Assembly (NCBI RefSeq): GCF_024362525.1
Contig: NZ_CP101458.1
Span: 2,852,001 to 2,916,000, forward strand
Reading direction: 5' to 3'
Source: Natrononativus amylolyticus
Lineage (GTDB): Archaea > Halobacteriota > Halobacteria > Halobacteriales > Natrialbaceae
Length of the DNA stretch: 64,000 nt
In this document: piece after piece, positions 54,662 through 64,000 of the stretch
Numbering within the stretch: the stretch's first letter is position 1
Layout of the letters: each line of letters starts with the position of its first letter
The notes under the pieces: generated by a model
Databases searched by the model: none
Told to the model about the DNA's origin: nothing
What the model saw: the letters and a program-made list of their open reading frames with translations, nothing else
Made by a program: the position numbers and the translations under genes

Positions 54662-56809
54662 ATGGAGATCGCTGTCGTCGGCGGCGGGCCGGGCGGACTG
54701 TACGCGAGCCTCCTGCTCAAGAAGGAACACCCCGACTGGGAGATCACCGTCTACGAGCGCGACCCCGTCGACAACACCTACGGCTGGGGCGTCGTCTTCT
54801 CGGACGCCACGCTCTCGAACCTTCGCGAAGCGGACACCGAGAGCCACGAGCGGATCACCGACGCCTTCGTCCGGTGGGACCCCATCGACGTCCACTACGA
54901 CGACGAGCGCTTTCGCTGCGGTGGCCACGGCTTCGCCGGCATCATGCGCGCGGATCTCCTGGGCATTCTCCAGGATCGCTGTCGGGAGGTCGGCGTCAAC
55001 CTGCGCCACGAGGTGGCGATCGACGACCCCGAGGAACTGGCGGCCGAGGTCGACCTGCTGATCGGCGCCGACGGCCTCAACAGCACGGTCCGCGAGCACT
55101 ACGAAGACGGCTTCAAACCCTCCGTCGAGATGGGCAACGCGAAGTTCGCCTGGTTCGGCACCGAGAAGCCGTTCGACGTCTTCACGTTCGTCTTCCGGGA
55201 GAACGAACACGGCCTCTGGCGGGTCCACGCCTACCCCGGCCGCAAGAGCACGTTCATCGTCGAGTGCACCGAGGAGACCTGGCGCAACGCCGGCATGGAC
55301 GAGAAAGACGAGGAGACCGCGCTCGCGTACTTCGAGGAGCTCTTCTCGGATCACCTCGAGGGCCACGCCCTCGAGAGCAAGCTCTACGCCTGGCGGAACT
55401 TCCCCGTCGTCTCCTGTCGGACCTGGTCGCTCGGAGACGACGTCGCCCTCGTCGGCGACGCCGCCCACACCGCGCATTTCTCGATCGGATCGGGAACCAA
55501 ACTCGCGATGGAGGACGCCATCGCCGTCCTCGAGGGCGTCCGGGAACACGGCACCGACGGCGGGGCGGCGCTCAACTGGTACGAGAAGGAACGGCGGCCG
55601 CGCGTCGAGGGGCTCCAGGAGGCCGCAGAGCGGAGCCAGCGCTACTTCGAGAACGTCGAGCGCTACTGGCACCTCGAGCCCCGGCGGTTCGCGTTCAACC
55701 TGCTCACCCGGAGCGGCCGGATCTCGTATGAAAGCCTCAAGGTGCGCGACGTCGAGTTCGCCGACGAGTACGACCGCTGGTTCCAGCACGCGCTGGCGGC
55801 GAACCCCGGCACCGACGCGGTCCCCGTCGCCGCGAAACCGCCGCTGTTCCAGCCCCTCGAGTTGCGCGAGCTGACGGTCGAGAATCGCCTGACGCTGACC
55901 CGCCCGCCCGCCCACTCCGCGAGCGACGGCACCCCCTCGGAGAGCTATCTCGAGGGGCTGGCCGAGCAGGGCGAGCGCGGGCCGGGGCTGGTGCTAACCG
56001 ACCCGGTCGCCGTCTCCCCCGAGGGGCGCATCTCGCCGGGAACGCCGGGGCTGTACGAGGAGACCCACGCCGACGTCTGGGGCGACCTCGTCGCCGACCT
56101 CCGCGACGGGACCGACGCGGCCGTCGGCGTCCAGCTGTTTCACGCCGGGCGGCGAGGATCGATGCGACCGCGAGCCCACGGGCTCGACCGGCCGCTCCCC
56201 GCCGAGGAGGGGTGGGAGCTGTTCGCCCCCTCCGCGAAATCCTATACGCCCGGTGGGCGCACGCCGACGGCGATGGACGGCGACGACTGCGAGCGGATCC
56301 GCGAGGCGTTCGTCCGGTCGGCGGAGCTGGCCGAGGCGGCAGGTTTCGACTACGTTCAGCTTCACGCCGGCCACGGCTACCTGCTCTCGTCGTTCCTCTC
56401 GCCGCTCACGAACGAGCGCGACGACGAGTACGGCGGCGACCTCGAGACCCGCGCTCGCTACCCCCTCTCCGTGTTCGACGCCGTCCGGGAGGCGTGGCCC
56501 GACGAAAAGCCGCTGGGGACGGCGCTGCAGGCGACCGACTGGAACCTCAGCGGACTGAAGACGAGCGACTCGAGGCGGGTCGCGGAGATGCTGGCTGACC
56601 GGGAGTGTGACCTCCTCTCGGTCGTCGCCGGCCAGGCGACGTTCAAGGAGCGCCCGCGGTACGATCCGACCGTCCTCGCGGACTTCACGGAGGCGTTCAG
56701 AAACGAGGTACAGATCCCGGTGCTGTCGACGAACTACGTGACGACCTACGACGAAGTGAACACGCTCGTCGGCGCCGGGCGGGCCGATCTCTGTACGTTC
56801 AGCCGGTGA
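54662..56809 (+). CDS. 2-aminobenzoyl-CoA monooxygenase/reductase-type fusion flavoenzyme
   Basis: The 715-residue protein joins two enzymes. Residues about 1-370 are an FAD monooxygenase: VVGGGPGGLYASLLL, DLLIGADGLNSTVR and ALVGDAAHTAHFSIGSG. Residues about 385-715 are an old-yellow-enzyme barrel with LHAGHGYLLSSFLSPLTNER. This architecture belongs to 2-aminobenzoyl-CoA monooxygenase/reductase and salicylyl-CoA 5-hydroxylase. Context with kynureninase and the CoA ligase favours anthraniloyl-CoA, which such enzymes hydroxylate and reduce to a non-aromatic product. The C-terminus stops at GAGRADLCTFSR, some 50 residues shorter than relatives I recall. Confidence 0.92.
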   Translation: MEIAVVGGGPGGLYASLLLKKEHPDWEITVYERDPVDNTYGWGVVFSDATLSNLREADTESHERITDAFVRWDPIDVHYDDERFRCGGHGFAGIMRADLLGILQDRCREVGVNLRHEVAIDDPEELAAEVDLLIGADGLNSTVREHYEDGFKPSVEMGNAKFAWFGTEKPFDVFTFVFRENEHGLWRVHAYPGRKSTFIVECTEETWRNAGMDEKDEETALAYFEELFSDHLEGHALESKLYAWRNFPVVSCRTWSLGDDVALVGDAAHTAHFSIGSGTKLAMEDAIAVLEGVREHGTDGGAALNWYEKERRPRVEGLQEAAERSQRYFENVERYWHLEPRRFAFNLLTRSGRISYESLKVRDVEFADEYDRWFQHALAANPGTDAVPVAAKPPLFQPLELRELTVENRLTLTRPPAHSASDGTPSESYLEGLAEQGERGPGLVLTDPVAVSPEGRISPGTPGLYEETHADVWGDLVADLRDGTDAAVGVQLFHAGRRGSMRPRAHGLDRPLPAEEGWELFAPSAKSYTPGGRTPTAMDGDDCERIREAFVRSAELAEAAGFDYVQLHAGHGYLLSSFLSPLTNERDDEYGGDLETRARYPLSVFDAVREAWPDEKPLGTALQATDWNLSGLKTSDSRRVAEMLADRECDLLSVVAGQATFKERPRYDPTVLADFTEAFRNEVQIPVLSTNYVTTYDEVNTLVGAGRADLCTFSR

Positions 56810-56926
56810 CGGTGGCGGGGTCGGTCGTCCGGTCCGCCTGCACCGGGCACCGCCGCAGGCGCGACGAGTCGCAGAATTTGCCGACGCATAGGAGTCCTTT
56901 TCACCCCGCCAGACGCAGTGAGTACC

Positions 56927-58090
56927 ATGCTCGATTACGTCTCGCTCGAGGGCGACCTCGAGGAAGAAGAGCGGCTGATCCGGGATACGGCTCGCGAGTT
57001 CGTCGACGAACGGGTGCGCCCCGATATCGGCGACCACTACGAGAACGGCACCTTCCCCACCGACCTCATCCCCGAGATGGGCGAGATGGGGTTCTATGCA
57101 CCCAATCTCGAGGGTTACGGCTCGCCAGGCGTTTCCGAGACCGCCTACGGGTTGTTGATGCAGGAACTCGAGGCCTGCGACTCCGGATTGCGGTCGATGG
57201 CCTCCGTGCAGGGTGCCCTCGTGATGTACCCGATCCACGCCTACGGCAGCGAAGACCAGAAGGAGGAGTGGCTGCCGAAACTGGGCGAGGGCGAGGCGGT
57301 GGGCTGTTTCGGCCTCACGGAGCCCCAGCACGGTTCGAACCCCTCGGGGATGGAAACGCACGCCGAGCGCGACGCGGATGGCTTCGTGCTCAACGGCTCG
57401 AAAACGTGGATCACCAACTCCCCGATTTCGGACGTCGCGGTGGTGTGGGCGCGGGACCGCTCCGCCGACGATAACCCGGTTCGAGGCTTCCTCGTCGAGA
57501 CCGACCGCGACGGCGTCAGCACGAACAAGATCGACGAGAAACTCTCGCTGCGCGCCTCCATCACCGGCGAGATCGGTCTCAACGACGTCCGCGTGCCCGA
57601 GGAGAACGTTCTTCCCGGTGTGGAGGGGATGAAGGGGCCGCTCTCCTGTTTAACGCAGGCGCGCTACGGCATCGCCTGGGGTGCGGTGGGTGCGGCTCGA
57701 GACTGCTTCGAGGAAGCCCGCCAGTACGCCAAAGACCGAGAGCAGTTCGGCGGGCCGATCGGCCGGTTCCAGCTCCAGCAGGACAAACTCGCGGAGATGG
57801 CGACCCAGATCACCCTCGCACAGCTGCTGGCGTACCGCCTCGCGGAACTCAAAGAGCGCGGCGACCTCCGGCCCCAGCACGTCTCGATGGCCAAACGCAA
57901 CAACGTCCGGATGGCTCGCGACCAGTCGCGCGTCGCCCGCGAGATGCTCGGCGGCAACGGCATCACGACGGATTACTCGCCGATGCGCCACATGGCCAAC
58001 ATGGAAACCGTCTACACCTACGAGGGCACCCACGACATCCACACGCTGGTGCTCGGCCAGGATCTGACGGGGATCGCCGCCTACGAATAA
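56927..58090 (+). CDS. glutaryl-CoA dehydrogenase-type acyl-CoA dehydrogenase
   Basis: This 387-residue FAD enzyme matches the glutaryl-CoA dehydrogenase group: GFYAPNLEGYGSPGVS, LTEPQHGSNPSGMETHAE, KTWITNSPISDVAVVWAR, LSLRASITGEIGLNDVRVPEENVLPG, and the catalytic glutamate E366 in TYEGTHDIHTLVLG. Glutaryl-CoA is dehydrogenated and decarboxylated to crotonyl-CoA. ATG 56927 is used. The gene follows the fusion flavoenzyme by 117 bases on the same strand, which suits a route in which the opened ring is shortened to glutaryl-CoA. Confidence 0.93.
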   Translation: MLDYVSLEGDLEEEERLIRDTAREFVDERVRPDIGDHYENGTFPTDLIPEMGEMGFYAPNLEGYGSPGVSETAYGLLMQELEACDSGLRSMASVQGALVMYPIHAYGSEDQKEEWLPKLGEGEAVGCFGLTEPQHGSNPSGMETHAERDADGFVLNGSKTWITNSPISDVAVVWARDRSADDNPVRGFLVETDRDGVSTNKIDEKLSLRASITGEIGLNDVRVPEENVLPGVEGMKGPLSCLTQARYGIAWGAVGAARDCFEEARQYAKDREQFGGPIGRFQLQQDKLAEMATQITLAQLLAYRLAELKERGDLRPQHVSMAKRNNVRMARDQSRVAREMLGGNGITTDYSPMRHMANMETVYTYEGTHDIHTLVLGQDLTGIAAYE

Positions 58091-58121
58091 GACTGGAGGC
58101 GGCCCGTCCGCCGTTACGTGC

Positions 58122-58718
58122 TCAGTCGAGTCGAAGCGACTCGAGTCCCGCCTCGATCGCGTCGTCCCAGTCCGACGAGCCGCGAACGTCGCTCGGCGGT
58201 CTGGGCGGCTTCGGCTCCGCGGGGCGTGGAGCCAGCGAGCGCTGCCACCACTGCACGTCGTGCCACTCGCCGTTTTTGTAGCCGACCTTCCGGTAGACGC
58301 CGACGGGTTCGAACCCCATCGACCGGTGGAACTCGACGCTCGCCGGGTTGGGGAGCGCCGTCCCGGCGTAGACGTTGTAGTAGCCCTGGAGCTCCAGGGC
58401 TGCGAACAGCGATTCGTACAGCGCCCGTCCGACGCCCCGGCGGTGGTACCGGTCGTCGACGTACACCGACGAGTCGACCGACCACCGGTACGCGTCCCGC
58501 GTCCGGTGCGGACCGGCGTAGGCGAACCCGATCACGTCGGCGTCGTGCTCGCAGACGAGCCACGGATGGCGCGCCTCTGTCCGCTCGATTCGCCGCTCGA
58601 TCTCCGAACCGCTCGGCGGCCGCTCTTCGAACGAAACCGCCGTCTCCCGGACGGAGGGTTCGTAGATGCGCGCGACTGCGCCGGCGTCGCCGTGAGCCGC
58701 AGGGCGTATGTCGGGCAT
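58122..58718 (-). CDS. GNAT N-acetyltransferase (phosphinothricin-acetyltransferase-like)
   Basis: The 198-residue protein starts MPDIRPAAHGDAGAVARIYEPSVRETAVSFEE, the pattern of the Bar/Pat and ArsN1 acetyltransferase group, and has the acetyl-CoA loop YHRRGVGRALYESLF and the NPASVEFHRSMGFEPVG signature. A C-terminal extension of about 30 residues is Pro/Asp-rich. It would N-acetylate an amino-acid-like compound. It is convergent with glutaryl-CoA dehydrogenase. Confidence 0.9.
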   Translation of the reverse strand: MPDIRPAAHGDAGAVARIYEPSVRETAVSFEERPPSGSEIERRIERTEARHPWLVCEHDADVIGFAYAGPHRTRDAYRWSVDSSVYVDDRYHRRGVGRALYESLFAALELQGYYNVYAGTALPNPASVEFHRSMGFEPVGVYRKVGYKNGEWHDVQWWQRSLAPRPAEPKPPRPPSDVRGSSDWDDAIEAGLESLRLD

Positions 58719-58759
58719 GAGCCGTCGTACGGCGCTCGGGCGAATATCCCTTCTCCCGT

Positions 58760-59764
58760 CTACGCCACCGAGTCGATCGCGTCGAACGCCTCCCGAACGC
58801 CCTCGAGCCCTCGCCCCGCCGACAGCGCACACACCAGCAGAAGCCGCGCCTTCCACGCCGGCAGGTCGCCCCCACCGATGGCACCCGCCTCGAGCAGCGT
58901 CTGCGCCCCGCCACCGCCGCCGTAGACGCCCGCGGTGGTGCCGGCGTGACACCGCGAGGTGAGCACCACTGGCACCCCGCTGTCGAGGGCGGACTCGAGC
59001 GCCCCGCCCAGTTCGGCCGTCGCGTTCCCCAGGCCGGTTCCGGCGAGAACGAAGCCGTCGACGCCGGCCTCGAGTCCCGACTCGACCTGCCGGCCGTCGA
59101 CGCCCGCCGCGTTCGTGACGATCTCGACGCGAACGCCGGCGCCGACGGCCGCACCCTCGATCCGCGGCGCGTACCGCCCCGGCTCCCGGAGGAAGCGCAG
59201 TCCGTTCGTCGTCAGTTCGGCGATCGGCCCCGTCTCCGGGGACTGAAAGGTCTCGAGGCGGCTCGTGTGGCCCTTCACGACCCAGCGGGCGGCGTGGACG
59301 GTGTCGTTGAACGCGAGGTAGCTCCCGCCGTCGTCCCGAAACCGCTCGTGGGCGGCGGTGCGAACCGCCAGCGTGAGGTTGGTGGGGCCGTCGGTCCCCG
59401 GCTGGTCGAACGACCGCTGGGCGCCGGTGAAGACGACCGGCAGCGGGAGGTCGCGGGCGAGTTCGGCGAGGAACGCCGATTCCGCCATCGTATCGGTCCC
59501 GTGGGTGACGACCACCCCGTCGACGCCATCGTCCGCGGCGCAGTCGACCGCCTCGAGCAGGTCGGCGGCGTGCTCGAGGGTCAGCTGGAAGCCCGACACC
59601 TGGCAGACGTCCTCGACCTCGATCGTCGCGAACTCGTCGATCTCCGGGATCGTCTCGAGGAGGTCGTCGCCGGCCTTCGAGGGCGTCTTCCCCTCGCTGG
59701 CGTCGTCGCCGCCGGTGCTCGCGATCGTTCCGCCGGTGGTCAGGATCCGCACGCGTGGCTGCAT
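58760..59764 (-). CDS. L-asparaginase
   Basis: The 334-residue protein has both active-site signatures of the asparaginase/glutaminase family: TTGGTIASTGG near residue 10 with the nucleophile Thr, and VVTHGTDTMAESAFL with the second Thr and Asp. The C-terminal domain includes VLAGTGLGNA. It hydrolyses asparagine to aspartate and ammonia. It starts MQPRVRILTTGG, without a signal peptide, so it is cytoplasmic. It lies 41 bases upstream of the acetyltransferase gene on the same strand. Confidence 0.94.
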   Translation of the reverse strand: MQPRVRILTTGGTIASTGGDDASEGKTPSKAGDDLLETIPEIDEFATIEVEDVCQVSGFQLTLEHAADLLEAVDCAADDGVDGVVVTHGTDTMAESAFLAELARDLPLPVVFTGAQRSFDQPGTDGPTNLTLAVRTAAHERFRDDGGSYLAFNDTVHAARWVVKGHTSRLETFQSPETGPIAELTTNGLRFLREPGRYAPRIEGAAVGAGVRVEIVTNAAGVDGRQVESGLEAGVDGFVLAGTGLGNATAELGGALESALDSGVPVVLTSRCHAGTTAGVYGGGGGAQTLLEAGAIGGGDLPAWKARLLLVCALSAGRGLEGVREAFDAIDSVA

Positions 59765-59928
59765 ACCCCGATGGTCGACTCGAGGGAAAGTAGTCCCCCG
59801 TGGTTCGGTAAACCGGTACGGTTATCTCGCCGGCTTCCGTCGGACTGACACGTTCTCTTTCCCGGCCGGAGCGGTGGCGCCGTGCTGTCGGTTCCGGCCG
59901 GTCGCCGCACGTGACGCGGCGAATCACC

Positions 59929-60855
59929 ATGACCAGAGACGTACGCACGATCCTCGAGTCGACCGCCGCGGAGTACGAGCTCCGGGGCGAGCTACACGCG
60001 GTCCCGCCACACGCCGTTTACGAGGCGGTCGTCGACGGCCAGCGGGCGGTCTGTAAGCTCGCGCGCGGCCCCGAGGCCGATCCGGCGACCGAAGCCCGAG
60101 TTATGGAGCGCGTCCGCCGGGAGACGTCGGTTCCCGTGCCGGAGGTGCTCGATGTCGGTCCCGACTGGTTCCTCGCCGCCTGGCACGACGGCGTCCCCGA
60201 CGAGCCGACGGTCGGCGCCGAGCGCGCCCGTACGATGGGTGCCGGACTGGCGACGGTCCACCGCGAGACGACTTTCGAGGCGGCGGGCCACTTCACCACC
60301 GGCGGGACGGGAGGACTCGTCCTCGAGTCCCGCGAGAGCTGGCCCGAAACCCTCCGCGCGCTGGTCGCCGACTGCCGGCGATTCCTCGAGCCCTACGGCT
60401 ACGCCGGGGTGGCCGAGGAGGTGAGCGCGTTCCTCCGGGAGCGCCCCGACGCGCTCGCGGGCGCGGGCGAACCGGTGCTGATCCACGGCAACTACCTGCG
60501 AGAACACGTCGGCGTGGCGGGCGGAGAAGTCACCTGCGTGATCGACTTCGAGCACGCGATGGCCGGCGACGGCGAGTACGACTACTGGGCGACGGCGCTG
60601 CCGACGTTCGTCGGGGCGAACGCCCCCGGCGGCGACCTCGGGCGGCGGGCGTTCCGCGAGGGCTACGAGTCCGTCAGGCGGCTTCCCGACGGGTTCGATC
60701 GCCGATCCGGCGTCTACCGTGTCGTCCTCGGCGTGACCTACCTCCGCTCGCTGTACCTCCAGGGGCAGTGGGAGCGGCCGGCGGCGGATCGCCGCGCCGA
60801 GTCGTTCGCCGGGAACATCCGGAAGCGCCTCGAGAGGCTTCGGGGCCGCGGGTAG
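59929..60855 (+). CDS. phosphotransferase (APH/choline-kinase-like) homologue with altered catalytic loop
   Basis: From ATG 59929 the protein has 308 residues with the APH-family fold: a glycine-poor N-lobe with VCKLARGPEADPATEARVME, the linker, and the C-lobe. The catalytic loop usually reads HGD-x4-N, but here it is HGNYLREH (N188 and H193), so the catalytic Asp and the Mg-binding Asn are both changed; the later D206 in VIDFEHA is kept. It could be a pseudokinase or a kinase with unusual chemistry. It stands upstream of the MFS gene with 150 bases between. Confidence 0.85.
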   Translation: MTRDVRTILESTAAEYELRGELHAVPPHAVYEAVVDGQRAVCKLARGPEADPATEARVMERVRRETSVPVPEVLDVGPDWFLAAWHDGVPDEPTVGAERARTMGAGLATVHRETTFEAAGHFTTGGTGGLVLESRESWPETLRALVADCRRFLEPYGYAGVAEEVSAFLRERPDALAGAGEPVLIHGNYLREHVGVAGGEVTCVIDFEHAMAGDGEYDYWATALPTFVGANAPGGDLGRRAFREGYESVRRLPDGFDRRSGVYRVVLGVTYLRSLYLQGQWERPAADRRAESFAGNIRKRLERLRGRG

Positions 60856-60875
60856 TCGGCTGATCGGCGGAGTGA

Positions 60876-63056
<2,181 letters not shown>

Positions 63057-63135
63057 TACCGGACCGGTTCGTCCCGACCCGCATTCACCAGCGGCTCCCT
63101 GCGGGAAGCCAGTCGAAAGAAAACGAGAGACATCG

Positions 63136-63300
63136 TTACTCGGCGCGGTCGACGTCGACGCGCTCTTTGAGCGTCTCGAGGTCGTCAGCCTCGGCGAGTT
63201 CCTGTAACCGCTCGCGGAAGTGCTCCTCGCAGAGACCGACCTTGAGTCCGTCGGTCTCGGCGGCGAACGCAGCTTCGCGGTCACAGTAGTGACAGTTCAT
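63136..63300 (-). CDS. 54-residue zinc-binding-like protein
   Basis: The small protein starts MNCHYCDREAAFAAE, with CHYC followed by LCEEHF, so a C-x2-C...C-x2-H zinc site is likely, and ends in a charged helix. ATG 63300 is used; 21 further codons in frame upstream are unlike the family. I recall it as a small uncharacterised haloarchaeal family. It is convergent with the ferredoxin gene. Confidence 0.78.
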   Translation of the reverse strand: MNCHYCDREAAFAAETDGLKVGLCEEHFRERLQELAEADDLETLKERVDVDRAE

Positions 63301-63359
63301 GGGCGACCGTACGGAGCCAGACGCATTGAACCCTCCGCTATCGACGCGTCTGTCCGCTA

Positions 63360-64000
63360 TCACGGAAGCAGGAGGTGGCGGTACTCCTCCTTCGAGAGCC
63401 CGGCGACGCCCAGGCGGTCGTCGTGGGCGTCGCTGCCACCCGTCGCCAGCAGCCCGTGGTCGTCGATGGCGCGTTCGACCGGCTCGAGGTCGACCTCGCG
63501 GCCGTAGGGGTAGTGGAGTTCGACGGCGTCACAGTCGGCCGCCAGCGCCAGCGCCGCCCCCGTATCCGCGTAGCGCAGCGGGTGGGCGAGCGAGACGAGC
63601 GTGCAGTGGTCGGCGAGCAGCGCCCGCCCGTACTCGAAGAAGGGAATCTCGCGGGGGACGAAACACGGCCCGTCGTTGCCGATGAGGTGTGCGAAGGCGT
63701 CCTCGTAGTCGTAGTCGGTGCCGGGGTGGGCGTCGATCGCTCGCGCGACGTGCGGGCGGCCGAAACCGGTGTCGACGGCGAGGTCGAGGTCGATCCCGAG
63801 TCGCTCCTCGACGGCGTCGACGATAGCTTGTCCGCGCTCGCGGCGGTTTCGCTGAATCTCCGAGAAGGCGGCCTCGAGTTCGGGGCCCGGGTCGACGCCG
63901 TAGCCGAGCAGGTCGACGCGCAACCCGCTCTCGGCCTCGACGCGCAACTCGACGCCGTGGACGATCGTGACGCCGTCGCGCTCGAGCACCGGCTCGTCGA
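63360..64000 (-). CDS. PHP-domain phosphoesterase, N-terminus cut by window edge
   Basis: The frame is open through 64000, so the start is outside the window; a GTG at 63989 is internal. The 213 visible residues have the PHP-type features VTIVHGVELR (metal ligands), TLVSLAHPLRYAD and GLLATGGSDAHDD at the C-terminus, which with the missing N-terminal HxHxxxS make a trinuclear metal site. Such proteins include histidinol phosphatases and the 5'-3' RNase AM group. The length suggests the family of small PHP exonucleases or nucleotide phosphatases. Confidence 0.9.
   Translation of the reverse strand, partial: DEPVLERDGVTIVHGVELRVEAESGLRVDLLGYGVDPGPELEAAFSEIQRNRRERGQAIVDAVEERLGIDLDLAVDTGFGRPHVARAIDAHPGTDYDYEDAFAHLIGNDGPCFVPREIPFFEYGRALLADHCTLVSLAHPLRYADTGAALALAADCDAVELHYPYGREVDLEPVERAIDDHGLLATGGSDAHDDRLGVAGLSKEEYRHLLLP

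Overview
The window is chromosomal DNA of a halophilic archaeon, most likely a member of the Natrialbaceae. The GC content is very high, the proteins are strongly acidic, many exported proteins carry twin-arginine lipobox signals, and several genes have a TATA element 25-30 bases before the start codon, as in leaderless haloarchaeal transcripts. The order rpl39e-rpl31e-tif6-pfdA-ftsY is an archaeal core cluster. No tRNA, rRNA or CRISPR array was seen.

Layout. Bases 1-6.5 kb hold a truncated NmrA-type reductase, a lipoprotein, the ribosome/SRP cluster (ftsY, pfdA, tif6, rpl31e, rpl39e), a Tat-exported protein and thpR. Bases 6.6-21.9 kb hold a TPR protein, an aldehyde dehydrogenase paired with an acetolactate-synthase-like enzyme, an ABC-2 exporter, sufS and sufU with genes between them, an MFS protein, a MEDS-domain histidine kinase and a lone gvpH-like gene. 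hemL and hemB follow (22.1-24.5 kb). Bases 24.6-32.6 kb carry a complete branched-chain-amino-acid-type (Liv) ABC transporter and an overlapping operon of RidA-like protein, acyl-CoA dehydrogenase and MaoC hydratase, then a short-chain dehydrogenase. Bases 33.5-41.7 kb carry an enoyl-CoA hydratase, an alpha/beta hydrolase, a sugar dehydrogenase, a 2-aminobenzoate-CoA-ligase-like enzyme, a solitary trpB and a serpin. Bases 41.7-46.2 kb form an AT-richer accessory patch with a dispersed repeat family, a hairpin resembling an IS200/IS605 right end, a 50-residue membrane protein, a second histidine kinase and an ATP-grasp-like gene. Bases 46.2-58.1 kb carry a regulator, a methyltransferase, an HSL-type hydrolase, kynureninase, gamma-glutamyltransferase, indoleamine 2,3-dioxygenase, a luciferase-like oxidoreductase, a monooxygenase/old-yellow-enzyme fusion and glutaryl-CoA dehydrogenase. 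The rest (58.1-64 kb) is mixed: GNAT, asparaginase, a phosphotransferase homologue, MFS, DCC thiol protein, ferredoxin, a zinc protein and a truncated PHP-domain protein.

How the genes work together. The main story is an apparent aerobic tryptophan-degradation region spread over about 30 kb. Indoleamine dioxygenase would give N-formylkynurenine, the HSL-type hydrolase kynurenine, and kynureninase anthranilate plus alanine. The CoA ligase would form anthraniloyl-CoA and the fusion flavoenzyme would dearomatise it. The acyl-CoA dehydrogenases, hydratases, SDR and hydrolase would open and shorten the ring product to glutaryl-CoA, which glutaryl-CoA dehydrogenase would pass to crotonyl-CoA. The individual families are well supported by motifs. 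Their assembly into one pathway is inference from co-location.
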